Numbered from the stretch's first letter, positions 9,241 through 18,541 are shown. The stretch is DNA of 64,000 nucleotides from Patulibacter defluvii (GCF_034096925.1 NZ_JAWZSQ010000003.1:269359-333358), one strand, 5' to 3'. The notes: generated by a model not told the origin, from the letters alone. Translations and numbers: made by a program.

Positions 9241-10299
9241 GTGGCCACCCCGGCCCCGGAGATCGTCGACGTCGACGTCCACGCGGTGGTCCCGTCGATC
9301 GACGCCCTGCTGCCCTACATGGCGGCGCACTGGCGCGAGTACGCGACGACGTCGCAGTTCCGCGGGCCGACCGACGGCACCTACCCGGCCAACGCGGCGA
9401 CCTCGCGCGATCCGTCGCTGGAGCCGGTCGACGGCGCCCCGCCGGGGACGACCCTGCGCTCGCTGCAGCAGCAGCTGCTGGACCCGTGGGGCACGTCGGT
9501 GGCGATCGTCAACTGCGTCTACGGGATCGACGGGGTCCGCAACCCGGACGTCGCCGTCGCGCTGGCGAGCGCGGTCAACGACTGGCTCGTCGAGCACTGG
9601 CTCGACCGCGACCCGCGGCTGCGGGCGTCGATCGTCGTCCCCAGCCAGTTGGTCGCCGAGTCGGTGGCCGAGATCGAGCGACGGGCCGTCGATCGCCGCT
9701 TCGTCCAGCTGCTGCTGCCGGTCCGCACGGCCGTGCCGTGGGGCAACCGCAACCTGCTGCCGATCCTCGAGGCGGCGGCCCGCCACGAGCTGCCGGTCGC
9801 CCTCCACTTCGGCGGCAACCCCGGGCTGCCGCCGACCGCCTCGGGCTGGCCGACGTCCTACAGCGAGGACTACGTCGCGATGGCCAGCGCGTTCCAGTCG
9901 CAGCTGACCAGCCTCGTGGCCGAGGGCGTCTTCGACCGCCTGCCGGGCCTGCGGGTGGTGCTGCTGGAGTCGGGGTTCGGCTGGCTGCCGGGTTGGATGT
10001 GGCGCTTCGACAAGGGCTGGCGCGGTCTGCGGCGCGAGATCCCGTGGACGACGAGGGCCCCGTCGGAGTACGTCCGCGAGCAGGTCCGGATCGGGGTCCA
10101 GCCGATCGACGGCCCCGAGGGCACCGAGCGGATGCGGGCCCTGATCGGCCAGATCGGCGGCGCTGGGATGCTGCTCTTCAGCACCGACTACCCCCACCTG
10201 CACTTCACGGATCGCGAGCACGCGGTCCCGGCCGGCCTCGACGACGCCGAGCTGGCGGCGGTGATGGCCGCCAACGCCCGCGCGCTCTATCGCCTCTAG
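9241..10299 (+). CDS. Amidohydrolase family protein (first of a pair)
   Basis: A 352-residue metal-dependent hydrolase or decarboxylase of the amidohydrolase-2 type (relatives of ACMSD and gamma-resorcylate decarboxylase). It starts at GTG 9241, five bases after the VOC stop; the open frame upstream is only a shadow of the VOC gene. Metal-site features are the N-terminal IVDVDVHAVVP, the central His of VALHFGG, and the C-terminal Asp of STDYPHLHF. It is followed by a paralogue with the same layout, so the two may act on successive intermediates or form a heteromer. Confidence 0.85.
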   Translation: MATPAPEIVDVDVHAVVPSIDALLPYMAAHWREYATTSQFRGPTDGTYPANAATSRDPSLEPVDGAPPGTTLRSLQQQLLDPWGTSVAIVNCVYGIDGVRNPDVAVALASAVNDWLVEHWLDRDPRLRASIVVPSQLVAESVAEIERRAVDRRFVQLLLPVRTAVPWGNRNLLPILEAAARHELPVALHFGGNPGLPPTASGWPTSYSEDYVAMASAFQSQLTSLVAEGVFDRLPGLRVVLLESGFGWLPGWMWRFDKGWRGLRREIPWTTRAPSEYVREQVRIGVQPIDGPEGTERMRALIGQIGGAGMLLFSTDYPHLHFTDREHAVPAGLDDAELAAVMAANARALYRL

Positions 10300-10308
10300 G
10301 AGTCACCC

Positions 10309-11454
10309 GTGCCCCAGACCGTCACCCACCCCCCGCTGCGCAAGGACCCGACCCGTCCGCCGGTGATCGACTGCGACATCCACAACTCGCCGGTCTCGGA
10401 CGTCCACCTGCACGAGTACCTCTCGGCCGAGTGGCGCGCGCGCCGCAGCAGCGGGACCTACCTGGACGCCTCGTTCGAGCAGACCCGCGAGGTGCTCGGC
10501 GACCGTGCCTACATCGGCGGCGAGTACCCGCGGCCGACGCCGCGGGCGGCGCGCCTGGACTCGTGGCCGCCCAACGGCCAGCCGCCGGCGTCGGACCTGC
10601 CGTTCCTGCAGCAGCAGCTGCTCGACCAGTGGAACGTCGAGTACGGGGTCCTGACCCCGCTGCTGGGCCAGGGCGAGCAGCTCGACCTGGAGATGGGCGC
10701 CGCGATGGCGACGGCGGCCAACCGCTGGCAGATCGCCGACTGGCTGGAGCACGAGCCGCGGCTGCGGGCGTCGGTGATCGTGCCGCACGAGGACGGCGAC
10801 CTGGCCGCCGCGGAGATCCACCGCTTCGGCGACGACCCGCGGTTCGTGCAGGTGCTGATGCTGATCCGCACCGCCGAGCCGATGGGGCGCCGCAAGTACT
10901 GGAAGATCTACGAGGCGGCGGTCGAGCACGGCCTGCCGGTCGGGGTCCACTTCGGCGGCTGGGGCCGCGGCCCGATCACCGGCGTCGGCTTCCCCTCGTA
11001 CTACATCGAGGACACGGTCGGGATGGCGACCGCGTTCCAGGACCAGATCGCCAGCCTGGTCTTCGAGGGCGTCTTCGACCGCCTGCCGGAGCTGCGGATC
11101 GTGATGATCGAGGGCGGGTTCGCCTGGCTGCCCGGGCTGCTGTGGCGGATGGACCGGACCTGGCGCCTGCACCGCCGCGACCTGCCGCAGGTGAAGCGGC
11201 CGCCGTCGGAGATCGTCCGCGAGCACGTCTGGCTGACGACGCAGCCGATGGACGAGCCGCCGACCCGGGCCGACTTCGACGAGCTGCTGCTCCAGATCGG
11301 GATGAACGACCGGCTGATGTTCGCCACCGACTACCCGCACTGGGACTTCGACGCGCCCGACCTGGCGCTGCCGCCGCGGCTCGACCCCGGCCTGCGGCAG
11401 GCGATCATGGCCGACAACGCGCGCGCCCTCTACCGGTTCGACGCCGCCCGATGA
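10309..11454 (+). CDS. Amidohydrolase family protein (second of a pair)
   Basis: A 381-residue paralogue of the preceding gene. The metal-binding motif DCDIHNSP lies near the N terminus, the central His is in VGVHFGGWG, and the catalytic Asp is in ATDYPHWDFD. The GTG start at 10309 sits seven bases after an AGGAG site that overlaps the previous stop. The two proteins share blocks such as FLQQQLLDQW and EGVFDRLPELR, which points to gene duplication. The last bases overlap the ATG of the Rieske gene, suggesting that the two products work together. Confidence 0.86.
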   Translation: MPQTVTHPPLRKDPTRPPVIDCDIHNSPVSDVHLHEYLSAEWRARRSSGTYLDASFEQTREVLGDRAYIGGEYPRPTPRAARLDSWPPNGQPPASDLPFLQQQLLDQWNVEYGVLTPLLGQGEQLDLEMGAAMATAANRWQIADWLEHEPRLRASVIVPHEDGDLAAAEIHRFGDDPRFVQVLMLIRTAEPMGRRKYWKIYEAAVEHGLPVGVHFGGWGRGPITGVGFPSYYIEDTVGMATAFQDQIASLVFEGVFDRLPELRIVMIEGGFAWLPGLLWRMDRTWRLHRRDLPQVKRPPSEIVREHVWLTTQPMDEPPTRADFDELLLQIGMNDRLMFATDYPHWDFDAPDLALPPRLDPGLRQAIMADNARALYRFDAAR

Positions 11455-11948
11455 GCCGCCACGTGGTCGGGACCGTCGCCGACGTGCCGGAGGGCGGCTG
11501 CCGGATCGTCGAGGTCGCGGGGCGCTCGATCGGGATCTACCGGATCGGCGACGAGTTCTTCGGGCTCCGCAACCGCTGCCCGCACCAGGGCGGCCCGCTC
11601 TGCGCGGGCAAGCGCTTCGGCGCGCTGCGGGCGTCGCAGCCGGGCGACTACGAGTACACGCGCGAGGGCGAGTTCGCCCGCTGTCCGTGGCACGGCTGGG
11701 AGTTCGACATCCGCACCGGCCAGTCGTGGTTCGACCCGCAGCGGACGCGGGTCAAGGCCTACGCCGTCGAGGTCGAGTCGGTCTCCGGACCGTCCGCCGG
11801 CGACGCGTCGACCGTGGCCCGGGTCCGGCCCGGCACGGTCGGGCCGGACGGCCGCACCGCCGGGCCCTACGTCGCCGAGACCTTCGCGGTGACGGTCGAC
11901 GACGAGGACCGGCTCGTGGTCGACCTCGGCGGTGGCCGCGGCCGGTGA
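11451..11948 (+). CDS. Rieske [2Fe-2S] protein
   Basis: A 165-residue soluble Rieske protein. The two ligand pairs are complete: RCPHQGGPLC (Cys and His) and CPWHGWEF (Cys and His), separated by an insertion longer than in minimal Rieske ferredoxins. No catalytic mononuclear iron domain follows, so it is an electron carrier or a small oxygenase component, not a full ring-hydroxylating oxygenase alpha subunit. The start overlaps the preceding stop (ATGA). It is the last gene of the rightward operon that begins at 2399. Confidence 0.88.
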   Translation: MSRHVVGTVADVPEGGCRIVEVAGRSIGIYRIGDEFFGLRNRCPHQGGPLCAGKRFGALRASQPGDYEYTREGEFARCPWHGWEFDIRTGQSWFDPQRTRVKAYAVEVESVSGPSAGDASTVARVRPGTVGPDGRTAGPYVAETFAVTVDDEDRLVVDLGGGRGR

Positions 11949-11971
11949 GCGCCGGCGCGCGTCCCGCGCCC

Positions 11972-12919
11972 TCAGGCGATCCGGTTCGGCGGCTCGGCGC
12001 CGTCGAGGACCGCACGCAGCGCCGACAGCCCCTCCTCGACGTAGGCGGCGTCGGCCGCGTCCGAGGCCCAGCCGGCGTGCGGCGTGAGCAGGAGCTCGGG
12101 GCGCTGCCAGCGGCGGTCGTCGGCGCGCGGCGGCTCGCTCTCCCAGACGTCGAACATGGCCCCCGCCAGCCGGCCGTCGTCGAGCGCGGCGGTCATCGCG
12201 TCGAGGTCGACCAGCGCGGTTCGGGCGGTGTTGACCAGGACCGTGCGTGGGCGCATGGCGGCGAACGCGGCGGCGTCCAGCAGCGGCCGGTCGCCGGGCG
12301 TCGGCGGGGCGTGGAGCGAGATCGCGTCGGCCCGGGCGAGCAGCTCCGCGAGCGGCACGAGCGCGACGCCGGGCGGGACCAGCTCGGCGGGGATCGCGGG
12401 ATCGACGGCGATCACCTCCATCCCCAGCGCGACGGCCTTGACGGCGACCGAGCGTCCGATCCGGCCGAGCCCGACGAGGCCGAGGCAGGAGTGGTCGAAG
12501 CGGCGCAGCATCCCGGTCGCGGCCCAGTCCCAGCCGCCGGCCCGGACGTCGGCCGCCAGGCCGGGGAAGCCGCGCAGCAGCGCGAGCACGCCGGCCAGCG
12601 CGTGGTCGGCCACCTCGTCGGTGCAGTAGGTCGGCGTGTGGCAGACGGCGAGCCCGCGCGCGGCGAGGCCGGGGACGTCCAGGTGGTCGGTCCCGATGCT
12701 GCAGGTCAGGACCAGCTCGAGCCCCGGCAGCCGCGCGACGTCGGCGGCGCGGACCGGCTGGGCGCCGGTCACGACGGCCCGTACCGAGGGGTCCGCGGAC
12801 CACGGGCCGGGAGCCGCGTCGACCCGCGTCAGGGCCCGTCCGGAGAGCGCCGCGGCGAACGGCTCGGAGGGGAACGCGTCGTCGACGAACAGCACGGTCG
12901 GCAGGTCGGTGCTCCGCAT
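11972..12919 (-). CDS. D-isomer-specific 2-hydroxyacid dehydrogenase
   Basis: A 315-residue NAD-dependent 2-hydroxyacid dehydrogenase. The Rossmann motif is LVGLGRIGRS; the catalytic Arg is in NTARTALVD, the Glu in DVWESEPP, and the His in LLTPHAGWAS. The start at 12919 follows a TAGACT -10 box by six bases, so the message is probably leaderless. It is transcribed divergently from the ABC importer and lies tail to tail with the Rieske operon. It would interconvert a 2-keto acid and a 2-hydroxy acid in the same pathway; the substrate is unknown. Confidence 0.9.
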   Translation of the reverse strand: MRSTDLPTVLFVDDAFPSEPFAAALSGRALTRVDAAPGPWSADPSVRAVVTGAQPVRAADVARLPGLELVLTCSIGTDHLDVPGLAARGLAVCHTPTYCTDEVADHALAGVLALLRGFPGLAADVRAGGWDWAATGMLRRFDHSCLGLVGLGRIGRSVAVKAVALGMEVIAVDPAIPAELVPPGVALVPLAELLARADAISLHAPPTPGDRPLLDAAAFAAMRPRTVLVNTARTALVDLDAMTAALDDGRLAGAMFDVWESEPPRADDRRWQRPELLLTPHAGWASDAADAAYVEEGLSALRAVLDGAEPPNRIA

Positions 12920-12943
12920 CTCCGCAGTCTACAACGCGCCACA

Positions 12944-12972
12944 TTGCCAATCATCGTTGGATATATGTCCAA
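12944..12972. promoter_or_regulatory. Divergent operator between dehydrogenase and ABC importer
   Basis: An AT-rich stretch holds TTGCCAA (12944-12950), GTTGG (12956-12960), and the inverted repeat TTGGA-TATATG-TCCAA (12957-12972). It lies just upstream of the leftward -10 box TAGACT (12926-12931) and upstream of a possible rightward -10 box TACACT (12992-12997). The TTGCCAA word matches those at 2289 and 18524. Confidence 0.5.
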
Positions 12973-13125
12973 AATCGGTGCTCTGAGTGGTTACACTCGG
13001 GCGGGTGCACGAGCTTCGTCGCTGCGAGAGCGTTGGAGAAGCCGTCTCCGGGTTCCCAGTGGACCGGTGGCTGCACCTTCGGGCCCGAGCCCGAACCACC
13101 ATCGGATACACAGGGGAGCGACAGC

Positions 13126-14262
13126 ATGGGCCGAGATCACCATCTCTTCGACGTCGGGCCGCACCCGCGGCGGCAATTCCTCCGCCGAGGCTCGGCGCTG
13201 GCGGCGCTCGCGGCGATGCCCGGCGTGCTCGCCGCCTGTGGCTCGGACGACGAGCCAGCGGCCAGCGGGAAGTCGTCGAGCGCTCCCGGGGCCGTCGCCG
13301 GGACGATCACGATGGTCAACTACGAGGGCTGGATCGGCAAGACCCAGGTCGCCGACTTCAAGAAGCGGTTCCCCGACGCCGACGTCAAGCAGGTCTACGG
13401 GATCAACCTCGACTCGCCGACCACGATCCAGCAGATCAAGCAGGACCCGGGTCAGTGGGACCTGGCGCTGATGGGCACCCTGCCCGGCGGCCAGTTGACC
13501 GAGGCCAAGGCGCTCTCGGAGTTCGACCCCGAGCGGGTCCCGAACCTGAAGCACATGCCGGAGCTGGCCAAGACCTCGTTCCCCTGGGGGATCCCGGTCG
13601 ACTACGGGCGCACCGCCTACGGCTACCGCTCCGACATCGTCAGCGAGAAGCCCGAGTCGTGGGCCGACCTCTGGGAGCTGGCGCCGAAGTACTCGAAGAA
13701 GATCGTGATGCTGAACGAGGACACCCACGTCTTCGGCGCGGCCCTCAAGCTGCTCGGGTACAGCGGCACCTCGACCAAGGAGAACGAGCTGAAGGAGGCG
13801 CTGGCGCGGCTGAAGGAGATCAAGCCGCACGTGCGCGCGATGCTCGACACCGACTCCGCCAAGCCGCTGATCGACGGCAGCGCGGCCTTCGCGTTGACCT
13901 ACGACTACGAGGTCGCCAACGCCCAGAAGTCGCAGAAGAACATCGTCTGGGTCGAGCCGAAGGAGGGCACCCGGGCCTACATGGACGGCTGGGCGCCGCT
14001 GGTCGGCACCAAGAAGATGGACGCGATCTACGCGTTCATGAACCACATGCTCGAGCCGCGGATCTACGCCGACTTCGTGAACACCACCGGGACGGCCTAC
14101 TTCATGAAGGCGGCCAACCCGTACATCAAGGACGAGATCAAGAACAACCCGGCCCTCGCCTACAACGAGGAGACCGTCTCGAAGCTCGACATCCCGAAGT
14201 GGGGCGACCCCGGCGGGACCAAGCTCCGCGACCGGTACTGGCAGGAGTTCCTGGCCTCCTAG
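13126..14262 (+). CDS. ABC transporter substrate-binding lipoprotein, polyamine type
   Basis: A 378-residue extracellular solute-binding protein. ATG 13126 has a GGGGAG site seven bases upstream and gives a sensible leader; an earlier in-frame ATG at 13033 would bury it. The leader carries a twin-arginine motif (RRQFLRRG) followed by a lipobox (GVLAAC), so the mature protein is probably a Tat-exported lipoprotein anchored to the membrane. The body resembles PotD-type binding proteins. Two permeases and an ATPase follow, completing one importer. Confidence 0.9.
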   Translation: MGRDHHLFDVGPHPRRQFLRRGSALAALAAMPGVLAACGSDDEPAASGKSSSAPGAVAGTITMVNYEGWIGKTQVADFKKRFPDADVKQVYGINLDSPTTIQQIKQDPGQWDLALMGTLPGGQLTEAKALSEFDPERVPNLKHMPELAKTSFPWGIPVDYGRTAYGYRSDIVSEKPESWADLWELAPKYSKKIVMLNEDTHVFGAALKLLGYSGTSTKENELKEALARLKEIKPHVRAMLDTDSAKPLIDGSAAFALTYDYEVANAQKSQKNIVWVEPKEGTRAYMDGWAPLVGTKKMDAIYAFMNHMLEPRIYADFVNTTGTAYFMKAANPYIKDEIKNNPALAYNEETVSKLDIPKWGDPGGTKLRDRYWQEFLAS

Positions 14263-14286
14263 GGCCGGCCGGCGCGCGAGTCCGCG

Positions 14287-15180
14287 GTGACCACCCTGAC
14301 CCGACTGCGGCGCCGGGCCGCCGCCGTGACGCGGTTCCGCCCGACGGCGCGAACCGCGCTCGCGGCGCCGGGCGTCCTGCTGCTGCTCGGCCTCTTCGCG
14401 GGGCCGCTGATCCTGCTGATCCTCTACGCGTTCGGCACCCCCGACTTCACGAACGTGACCGTGAAGTTCGGCTGGACGCTGGAGAACATCGGGCGGGTCT
14501 TCGACGGGCTCTACTTCGACGCGCTGACCCGCTCGCTGCTGGTCGCGCTGGGGGCGACCGTCGGCTGCTTCCTGCTCGGGCTGCCGGTCGCCTACGGCAT
14601 CAGCCGGATGAGCGGCCGCACCCAGCTGCTGCTGCTGATCGCGGTGATGGTGCCGTTCTGGACCAGCTTCGTCGTCCGCACGTACTCGATCGTGAACCTG
14701 CTCGGCGATCGCGGGCCGCTCGCCGACCTGCTCACCAAGCTCGGTCTGGTCGACGGTCAGATCCAGCTGCTGTACACGACGCCGGGAATCCTGATCGGCA
14801 TGATCTACACCTACCTGCCGCTGATGATCCTGCCGCTGTTCATCGCGTTCACGCGGGCGGACGACACGCTGCGGGCGGCGGCCTCGGACCTCGGCTCGAC
14901 GCCGTCGCGGTTCTTCTTCCGGGTCGCGCTGCCGCTGGCGCGTCCGGGGATCGTCGCCGGCTGCCTGCTGGTCGCGATCCCGTCGGCCGGCGAGTTCGTG
15001 GTCCCGGCGATCCTCGGCGGCGAGAAGTCGCTGATGCTCGGCAACGTGATCTCGAGCCAGTTCGAGACCGTCGGCGACTACCCGTTCGGTTCCGCCCTCT
15101 CGGTCACGCTGATGGTGATCCTGACGGTCTTCCTGGTCACCGCCCGGTCGCGGGCGATGCGCGGGACGGGGGTGGCGTGA
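14287..15180 (+). CDS. ABC transporter permease, PotB-like
   Basis: A 297-residue inner-membrane permease of the spermidine/putrescine class, with six predicted membrane segments; the first is PGVLLLLGLFAGPLILLILY. The EAA-type loop that contacts the ATPase is AASDLGSTPSRFFFRVALP. It begins with GTG at 14287, 24 bases after the binding-protein stop, and its last base is the first base of the next ATG. Confidence 0.9.
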   Translation: MTTLTRLRRRAAAVTRFRPTARTALAAPGVLLLLGLFAGPLILLILYAFGTPDFTNVTVKFGWTLENIGRVFDGLYFDALTRSLLVALGATVGCFLLGLPVAYGISRMSGRTQLLLLIAVMVPFWTSFVVRTYSIVNLLGDRGPLADLLTKLGLVDGQIQLLYTTPGILIGMIYTYLPLMILPLFIAFTRADDTLRAAASDLGSTPSRFFFRVALPLARPGIVAGCLLVAIPSAGEFVVPAILGGEKSLMLGNVISSQFETVGDYPFGSALSVTLMVILTVFLVTARSRAMRGTGVA

Positions 15181-16013
15181 TGCGGCTCCGTCGCCCCCGC
15201 TTCACCACCTGCGTGCTGACGGTCGTGCTGCTGTGCCTGTACGCGCCGATCGTGCTGGTGATCGTCAACTCGTTCAACGCCGACGAGGCGCTCGTCCGCT
15301 GGGGCGGGTTCACCACCAAGTGGTACTCGGAGGTGTTCGAGAACGACCGGGTCTGGGAGGACGCCTGGACCAGCGTGAAGGTGGCCGTCGTCGCGACGGC
15401 GATCGCGCTGGTGGTGGCGCTGTCGACCGTGCTGTGGATGCGGGGCGCGTCTCCGCGCGGGCGCAAGGTCATGGACGGCGCCACCTACGTGCGCCTGATC
15501 CTGCCGGAGGTCGTGATGGCCTTCGCGCTGTTCATCGTGCTCCGCGCGCTCAACGTCCGGCTCGGCTTCTGGCCGGTGGTGGCCGGGCACGTGGTGGTCT
15601 ACTCGGCCTACGCCACCCTGGTGCTGCAGGCGCGGCTGGGCAGCCTCGACCGGACCCGCGAGGAGGCCGCGGCCGACCTCGGCGCCCCGCCGCGGCGCGT
15701 CTTCCGGCGCGTGACCCTGGTGCAGCTGATGCCGGGGATCGCCGTCGCCGGGCTGCTCACGTTCACCTTCTCCTTCGACAACGTGGTGATGTCGCGGTTC
15801 CTCGGCGGGTCGCAGACCGAGACGCTGCCGGTGCTGATCATCAGCCTGATCCGCCGCTCCGTCAGCCCCGAGGTCAACGCGCTGGGGGTGCTGATCATGC
15901 TCGTCATGCTGCTCACCGTCCTGGTGGCCGCGGTGATCACCTACTTCCGCCCGAGCTCCGGCAACGACCGGCTGCTGGTGGATCCGACCAACAAGGACCA
16001 GTCGCTTCGATGA
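15180..16013 (+). CDS. ABC transporter permease, PotC-like
   Basis: A 277-residue permease, partner of the preceding one. The first membrane segment is TCVLTVVLLCLYAPIVLVIV, and the ATPase-contact loop is EEAAADLGAPPRRVFRRVT. ATG 15180 overlaps the upstream TGA by one base (TGATG), and its own stop overlaps the ATPase start. These overlaps fix both starts and indicate coupled translation of the membrane complex. Confidence 0.9.
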   Translation: MRLRRPRFTTCVLTVVLLCLYAPIVLVIVNSFNADEALVRWGGFTTKWYSEVFENDRVWEDAWTSVKVAVVATAIALVVALSTVLWMRGASPRGRKVMDGATYVRLILPEVVMAFALFIVLRALNVRLGFWPVVAGHVVVYSAYATLVLQARLGSLDRTREEAAADLGAPPRRVFRRVTLVQLMPGIAVAGLLTFTFSFDNVVMSRFLGGSQTETLPVLIISLIRRSVSPEVNALGVLIMLVMLLTVLVAAVITYFRPSSGNDRLLVDPTNKDQSLR

Positions 16014-17146
16014 CCGTCAAGAGCACGTCGCAGACCGTTCCCGTCGATCGCCGCGGCTCGGGCACGCCGTCGTTGCGGCTGCAGGCGCTGCAGCGCCGCT
16101 ACGAGGACTTCGTCGCCGTCGACGCGATCGACCTGGAGATCGCCGAGGGCGAGTTCTTCTCGCTGCTCGGGCCGTCCGGCTGCGGCAAGACGACGACCCT
16201 GCGGATGATCGCCGGGCTCGAGGAGCCCAGCTCGGGCGCGATCGAGCTCGAGGGCGAGCCGATCACGAAGATCCCGGCCCACCGCCGGCAGGTCAACACG
16301 GTCTTCCAGAACTACGCGCTGTTCCCGCACCTGAGCGTCTTCGACAACGTCGCGTTCGGGCTCCGCGAGCGGCGGCTGCCGAAGGCCGAGATCCGCCAGC
16401 GGGTCGGCGAGATGCTGGAGTTCGTCGACCTCGGGCACCGCGGCGACGCGAAGCCCGACGCCCTCAGCGGCGGTCAGCAGCAGCGCGTGGCGCTGGCCCG
16501 CGCGCTGGTGCTGCGGCCGCGGCTGCTGCTGCTCGACGAGCCGCTGGGCGCGCTCGACCTGAAGCTCCGCAAACGGATGCAGCTGTTGCTGAAGGAGATC
16601 CAGAACGAGGTCGGCATCACCTTCGTCTACGTCACGCACGACCAGGAGGAGGCGTTCTTCATGTCGGACCGCGTGGCCGTGATGCGCAACGGGCGGATCG
16701 AGCAGGTCGCCAGCCCGTCCGAGGTCTACGTGCGCCCGACGACGGCCTTCGTCGCCGACTTCGTCGGCACCTCGAACCAGATCGAGGGGCGGGTCGCCGC
16801 GGTCGACGGCGACGGCCGTTACGACGTCGACCTGCTCGGCCACGTCTGTCGCGGGGTGCCGGGGGTGCCGGGCCTGGCGGCGGGCGACGAGGTCGTCACG
16901 ATCGTGCGGCCGGAGGTGCTGTCGTTCGTCGACGAGCCGGATCCGCGGGCGCTGCGGGGACGGATCGTCGACGTCGCCTTCCTCGGTCCCCAGACCTTCG
17001 TCGAGGTGGCGCGCGAGGACGGCGGCGGCGCGGTGACGGTCGCGCTGCCGAGCCGGCACCTGCGCGACGGGCGCACGATGCACGTCGGTGACGAGGGCTA
17101 CCTCGCCTGGCCGATCGAGCACGCCTGGGTCGTCCCGCGGCCCTGA
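16010..17146 (+). CDS. ABC transporter ATP-binding protein, PotA-like
   Basis: A 378-residue ATPase. The Walker A motif is GPSGCGKTT, the signature is LSGGQQQR, and Walker B is LLLLDEPLGALD; the switch His is in VTHDQEEA. A TOBE domain occupies roughly the last 100 residues, as in importers for polyamines, spermidine and iron. A perfect 12-bp hairpin just after the gene ends the transport operon. Together with the genes from 13126 this is a complete type I importer; polyamine or a related cationic amine is the likely load. Confidence 0.92.
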   Translation: MTVKSTSQTVPVDRRGSGTPSLRLQALQRRYEDFVAVDAIDLEIAEGEFFSLLGPSGCGKTTTLRMIAGLEEPSSGAIELEGEPITKIPAHRRQVNTVFQNYALFPHLSVFDNVAFGLRERRLPKAEIRQRVGEMLEFVDLGHRGDAKPDALSGGQQQRVALARALVLRPRLLLLDEPLGALDLKLRKRMQLLLKEIQNEVGITFVYVTHDQEEAFFMSDRVAVMRNGRIEQVASPSEVYVRPTTAFVADFVGTSNQIEGRVAAVDGDGRYDVDLLGHVCRGVPGVPGLAAGDEVVTIVRPEVLSFVDEPDPRALRGRIVDVAFLGPQTFVEVAREDGGGAVTVALPSRHLRDGRTMHVGDEGYLAWPIEHAWVVPRP

Positions 17147-17152
17147 CGCGGG

Positions 17153-17181
17153 GCGTCTCCCCGGCGCCACCGGGGAGACGC
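17153..17181. terminator. Bidirectional transcription terminator
   Basis: A perfect 12-bp stem (17153-17164 with 17170-17181, beginning GCGTCTCCCCGG) closes a 5-nt loop. It lies between two convergent genes, the ATPase ending at 17146 and the flavin oxidase ending at 17193. There is no strong T-run, which is usual in high-GC actinobacteria. Confidence 0.8.
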
Positions 17182-17192
17182 GCCGGCGGCGC

Positions 17193-18485
17193 TCAGCTCC
17201 AGGGGTAGGGGCTGTTGGAGACCGGGTGCAGGTCGCCGCTCTCGAAGCGCGCGAAGCGGAAGGGGTGGAGCAGGCTGCTGTGCTCGCCCTGCAGCACGCG
17301 GGCGACCTCGCGGCCGACGGCGATCATCTTGAAGCCGTGGTTGGAGTCGGCGATCACGTAGGCGTTCGGCCGCATCAGGTCGAAGACGGGGAAGTTGTCG
17401 GGCGTGAACGCCCCCATCCCGCCGCAGCGGACCTGGCGGTAGCGGGCGCGGCCGCCCTCGAACCGGCCCAGGCAGTGCGACAGCGCGGCGGCCCACATCT
17501 CGGGGAAGCCGTCGTCGACGGTGCCGGTGGGGTAGGGGTCGACGGGCGGGTGGTCGGGCAGCGGCAGCGGCTGCGCGCCGCCCTGGATCGAGGAGTGGTC
17601 GGGCTTGACGTAGATGCCCCATTGCTCGTCGGTGATCAGGCGGCCGTCGTCGGCGTGCAGCGGGCTGGTGCTGTCGACGTGGAGGACCGGCGACGGTGCC
17701 CCGGCGTTGGTGGTGAAGAGCGCGGGCGGCAGCTCCAGCTCGCCCTCCTGCAGGTACCAGTGCTTCCACATCGGCACGTCGGCGGTGACGGTCCCGTCGG
17801 GCGAGCGGACGTCGATCGCGGCGGGCAGCTCGAGCATCGCCCAGAGCTGCTGGGCCCACGGCCCGGGCGCGACCACCACCTGCTCGACCGCGACCGCGCC
17901 GGCGTCGGTGCGGACCTCGGTGACGGCGCCGCTGTCGTCGAAGGCGAACCCCTCGACGGTCACGCCGGTGACGATCCGCGCGCCGGCGGCCCGGGCCTTG
18001 GCGGCGATGCCCTCGATCGCGGGCCGGTTGAGGGCGAAGCCGCCGGCGGTCTCGTGCAGGCAGACGCTCAGGTCGGGGGCGCGCCAGTCGGCGTAGATGC
18101 CGCGCATGTGGTCGCGGACCTCGCGCTTGCCGAGGATCAGCTGCGACGGGTAGCCGATCCGCTCCTGGCGCTCGAAGACGGCGGTCAGGTCGGATTCCTG
18201 GTTCTCGGGGCCGAGCGCCAGGTAACCGGAGCCCTGGTAGTGGAAGGCCTCGGGATCGGACTCCCAGATCTCCACGCAGGCGGCCATCAGCTCGGACATC
18301 GCCGGCTGGAAGTAGTTGTTCCGGACCACGCCGCAGGCGATCCCGGACGCCCCGGCGGCGACGCCGGTCTTGTCCACGACCGTGACGTCGACGCCGTCGC
18401 GCGCGAGTTGCCAGGCGGTGGACAGACCGTGAACGCCGGCGCCGACGACGAGCACGGTGGTGGACATGGGCAGGGCGGTGGACAT
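17193..18485 (-). CDS. FAD-dependent oxidoreductase, DAO family (amine/glycine oxidase-like)
   Basis: A 430-residue flavoprotein of the D-amino-acid oxidase/sarcosine oxidase/gamma-glutamylputrescine oxidase family. The FAD motif LVVGAGVHGLSTAWQ lies at the N terminus and a second FAD contact GGMGAFTPDNFPVF near the C terminus. ATG 18485 is preferred because GGAG precedes it; ATG 18467 is possible, and a TTG at 18542 would place the start inside the palindromic operator. With the amine importer and aldehyde dehydrogenase it suggests oxidation of a secondary or primary amine to an aldehyde. Confidence 0.85.
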   Translation of the reverse strand: MSTALPMSTTVLVVGAGVHGLSTAWQLARDGVDVTVVDKTGVAAGASGIACGVVRNNYFQPAMSELMAACVEIWESDPEAFHYQGSGYLALGPENQESDLTAVFERQERIGYPSQLILGKREVRDHMRGIYADWRAPDLSVCLHETAGGFALNRPAIEGIAAKARAAGARIVTGVTVEGFAFDDSGAVTEVRTDAGAVAVEQVVVAPGPWAQQLWAMLELPAAIDVRSPDGTVTADVPMWKHWYLQEGELELPPALFTTNAGAPSPVLHVDSTSPLHADDGRLITDEQWGIYVKPDHSSIQGGAQPLPLPDHPPVDPYPTGTVDDGFPEMWAAALSHCLGRFEGGRARYRQVRCGGMGAFTPDNFPVFDLMRPNAYVIADSNHGFKMIAVGREVARVLQGEHSSLLHPFRFARFESGDLHPVSNSPYPWS

Positions 18486-18523
18486 CGGGCTCCATCGAGA
18501 GTCGGAAGCGAGCCCGAACAGTA

Positions 18524-18541
18524 TGCCAACTGCTGTTGGCA
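18524..18541. promoter_or_regulatory. Perfect palindromic operator TGCCAAC-N4-GTTGGCA
   Basis: Seven-base arms, TGCCAAC (18524-18530) and GTTGGCA (18535-18541), flank TGCT. The palindrome lies between the divergent flavin oxidase and cupin genes and is the best copy of the word seen at 2276-2355 and 12944. A partly symmetrical GGCGAATTTGCC follows on its right side. It is probably the operator of a dimeric regulator of this cluster. Confidence 0.65.
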
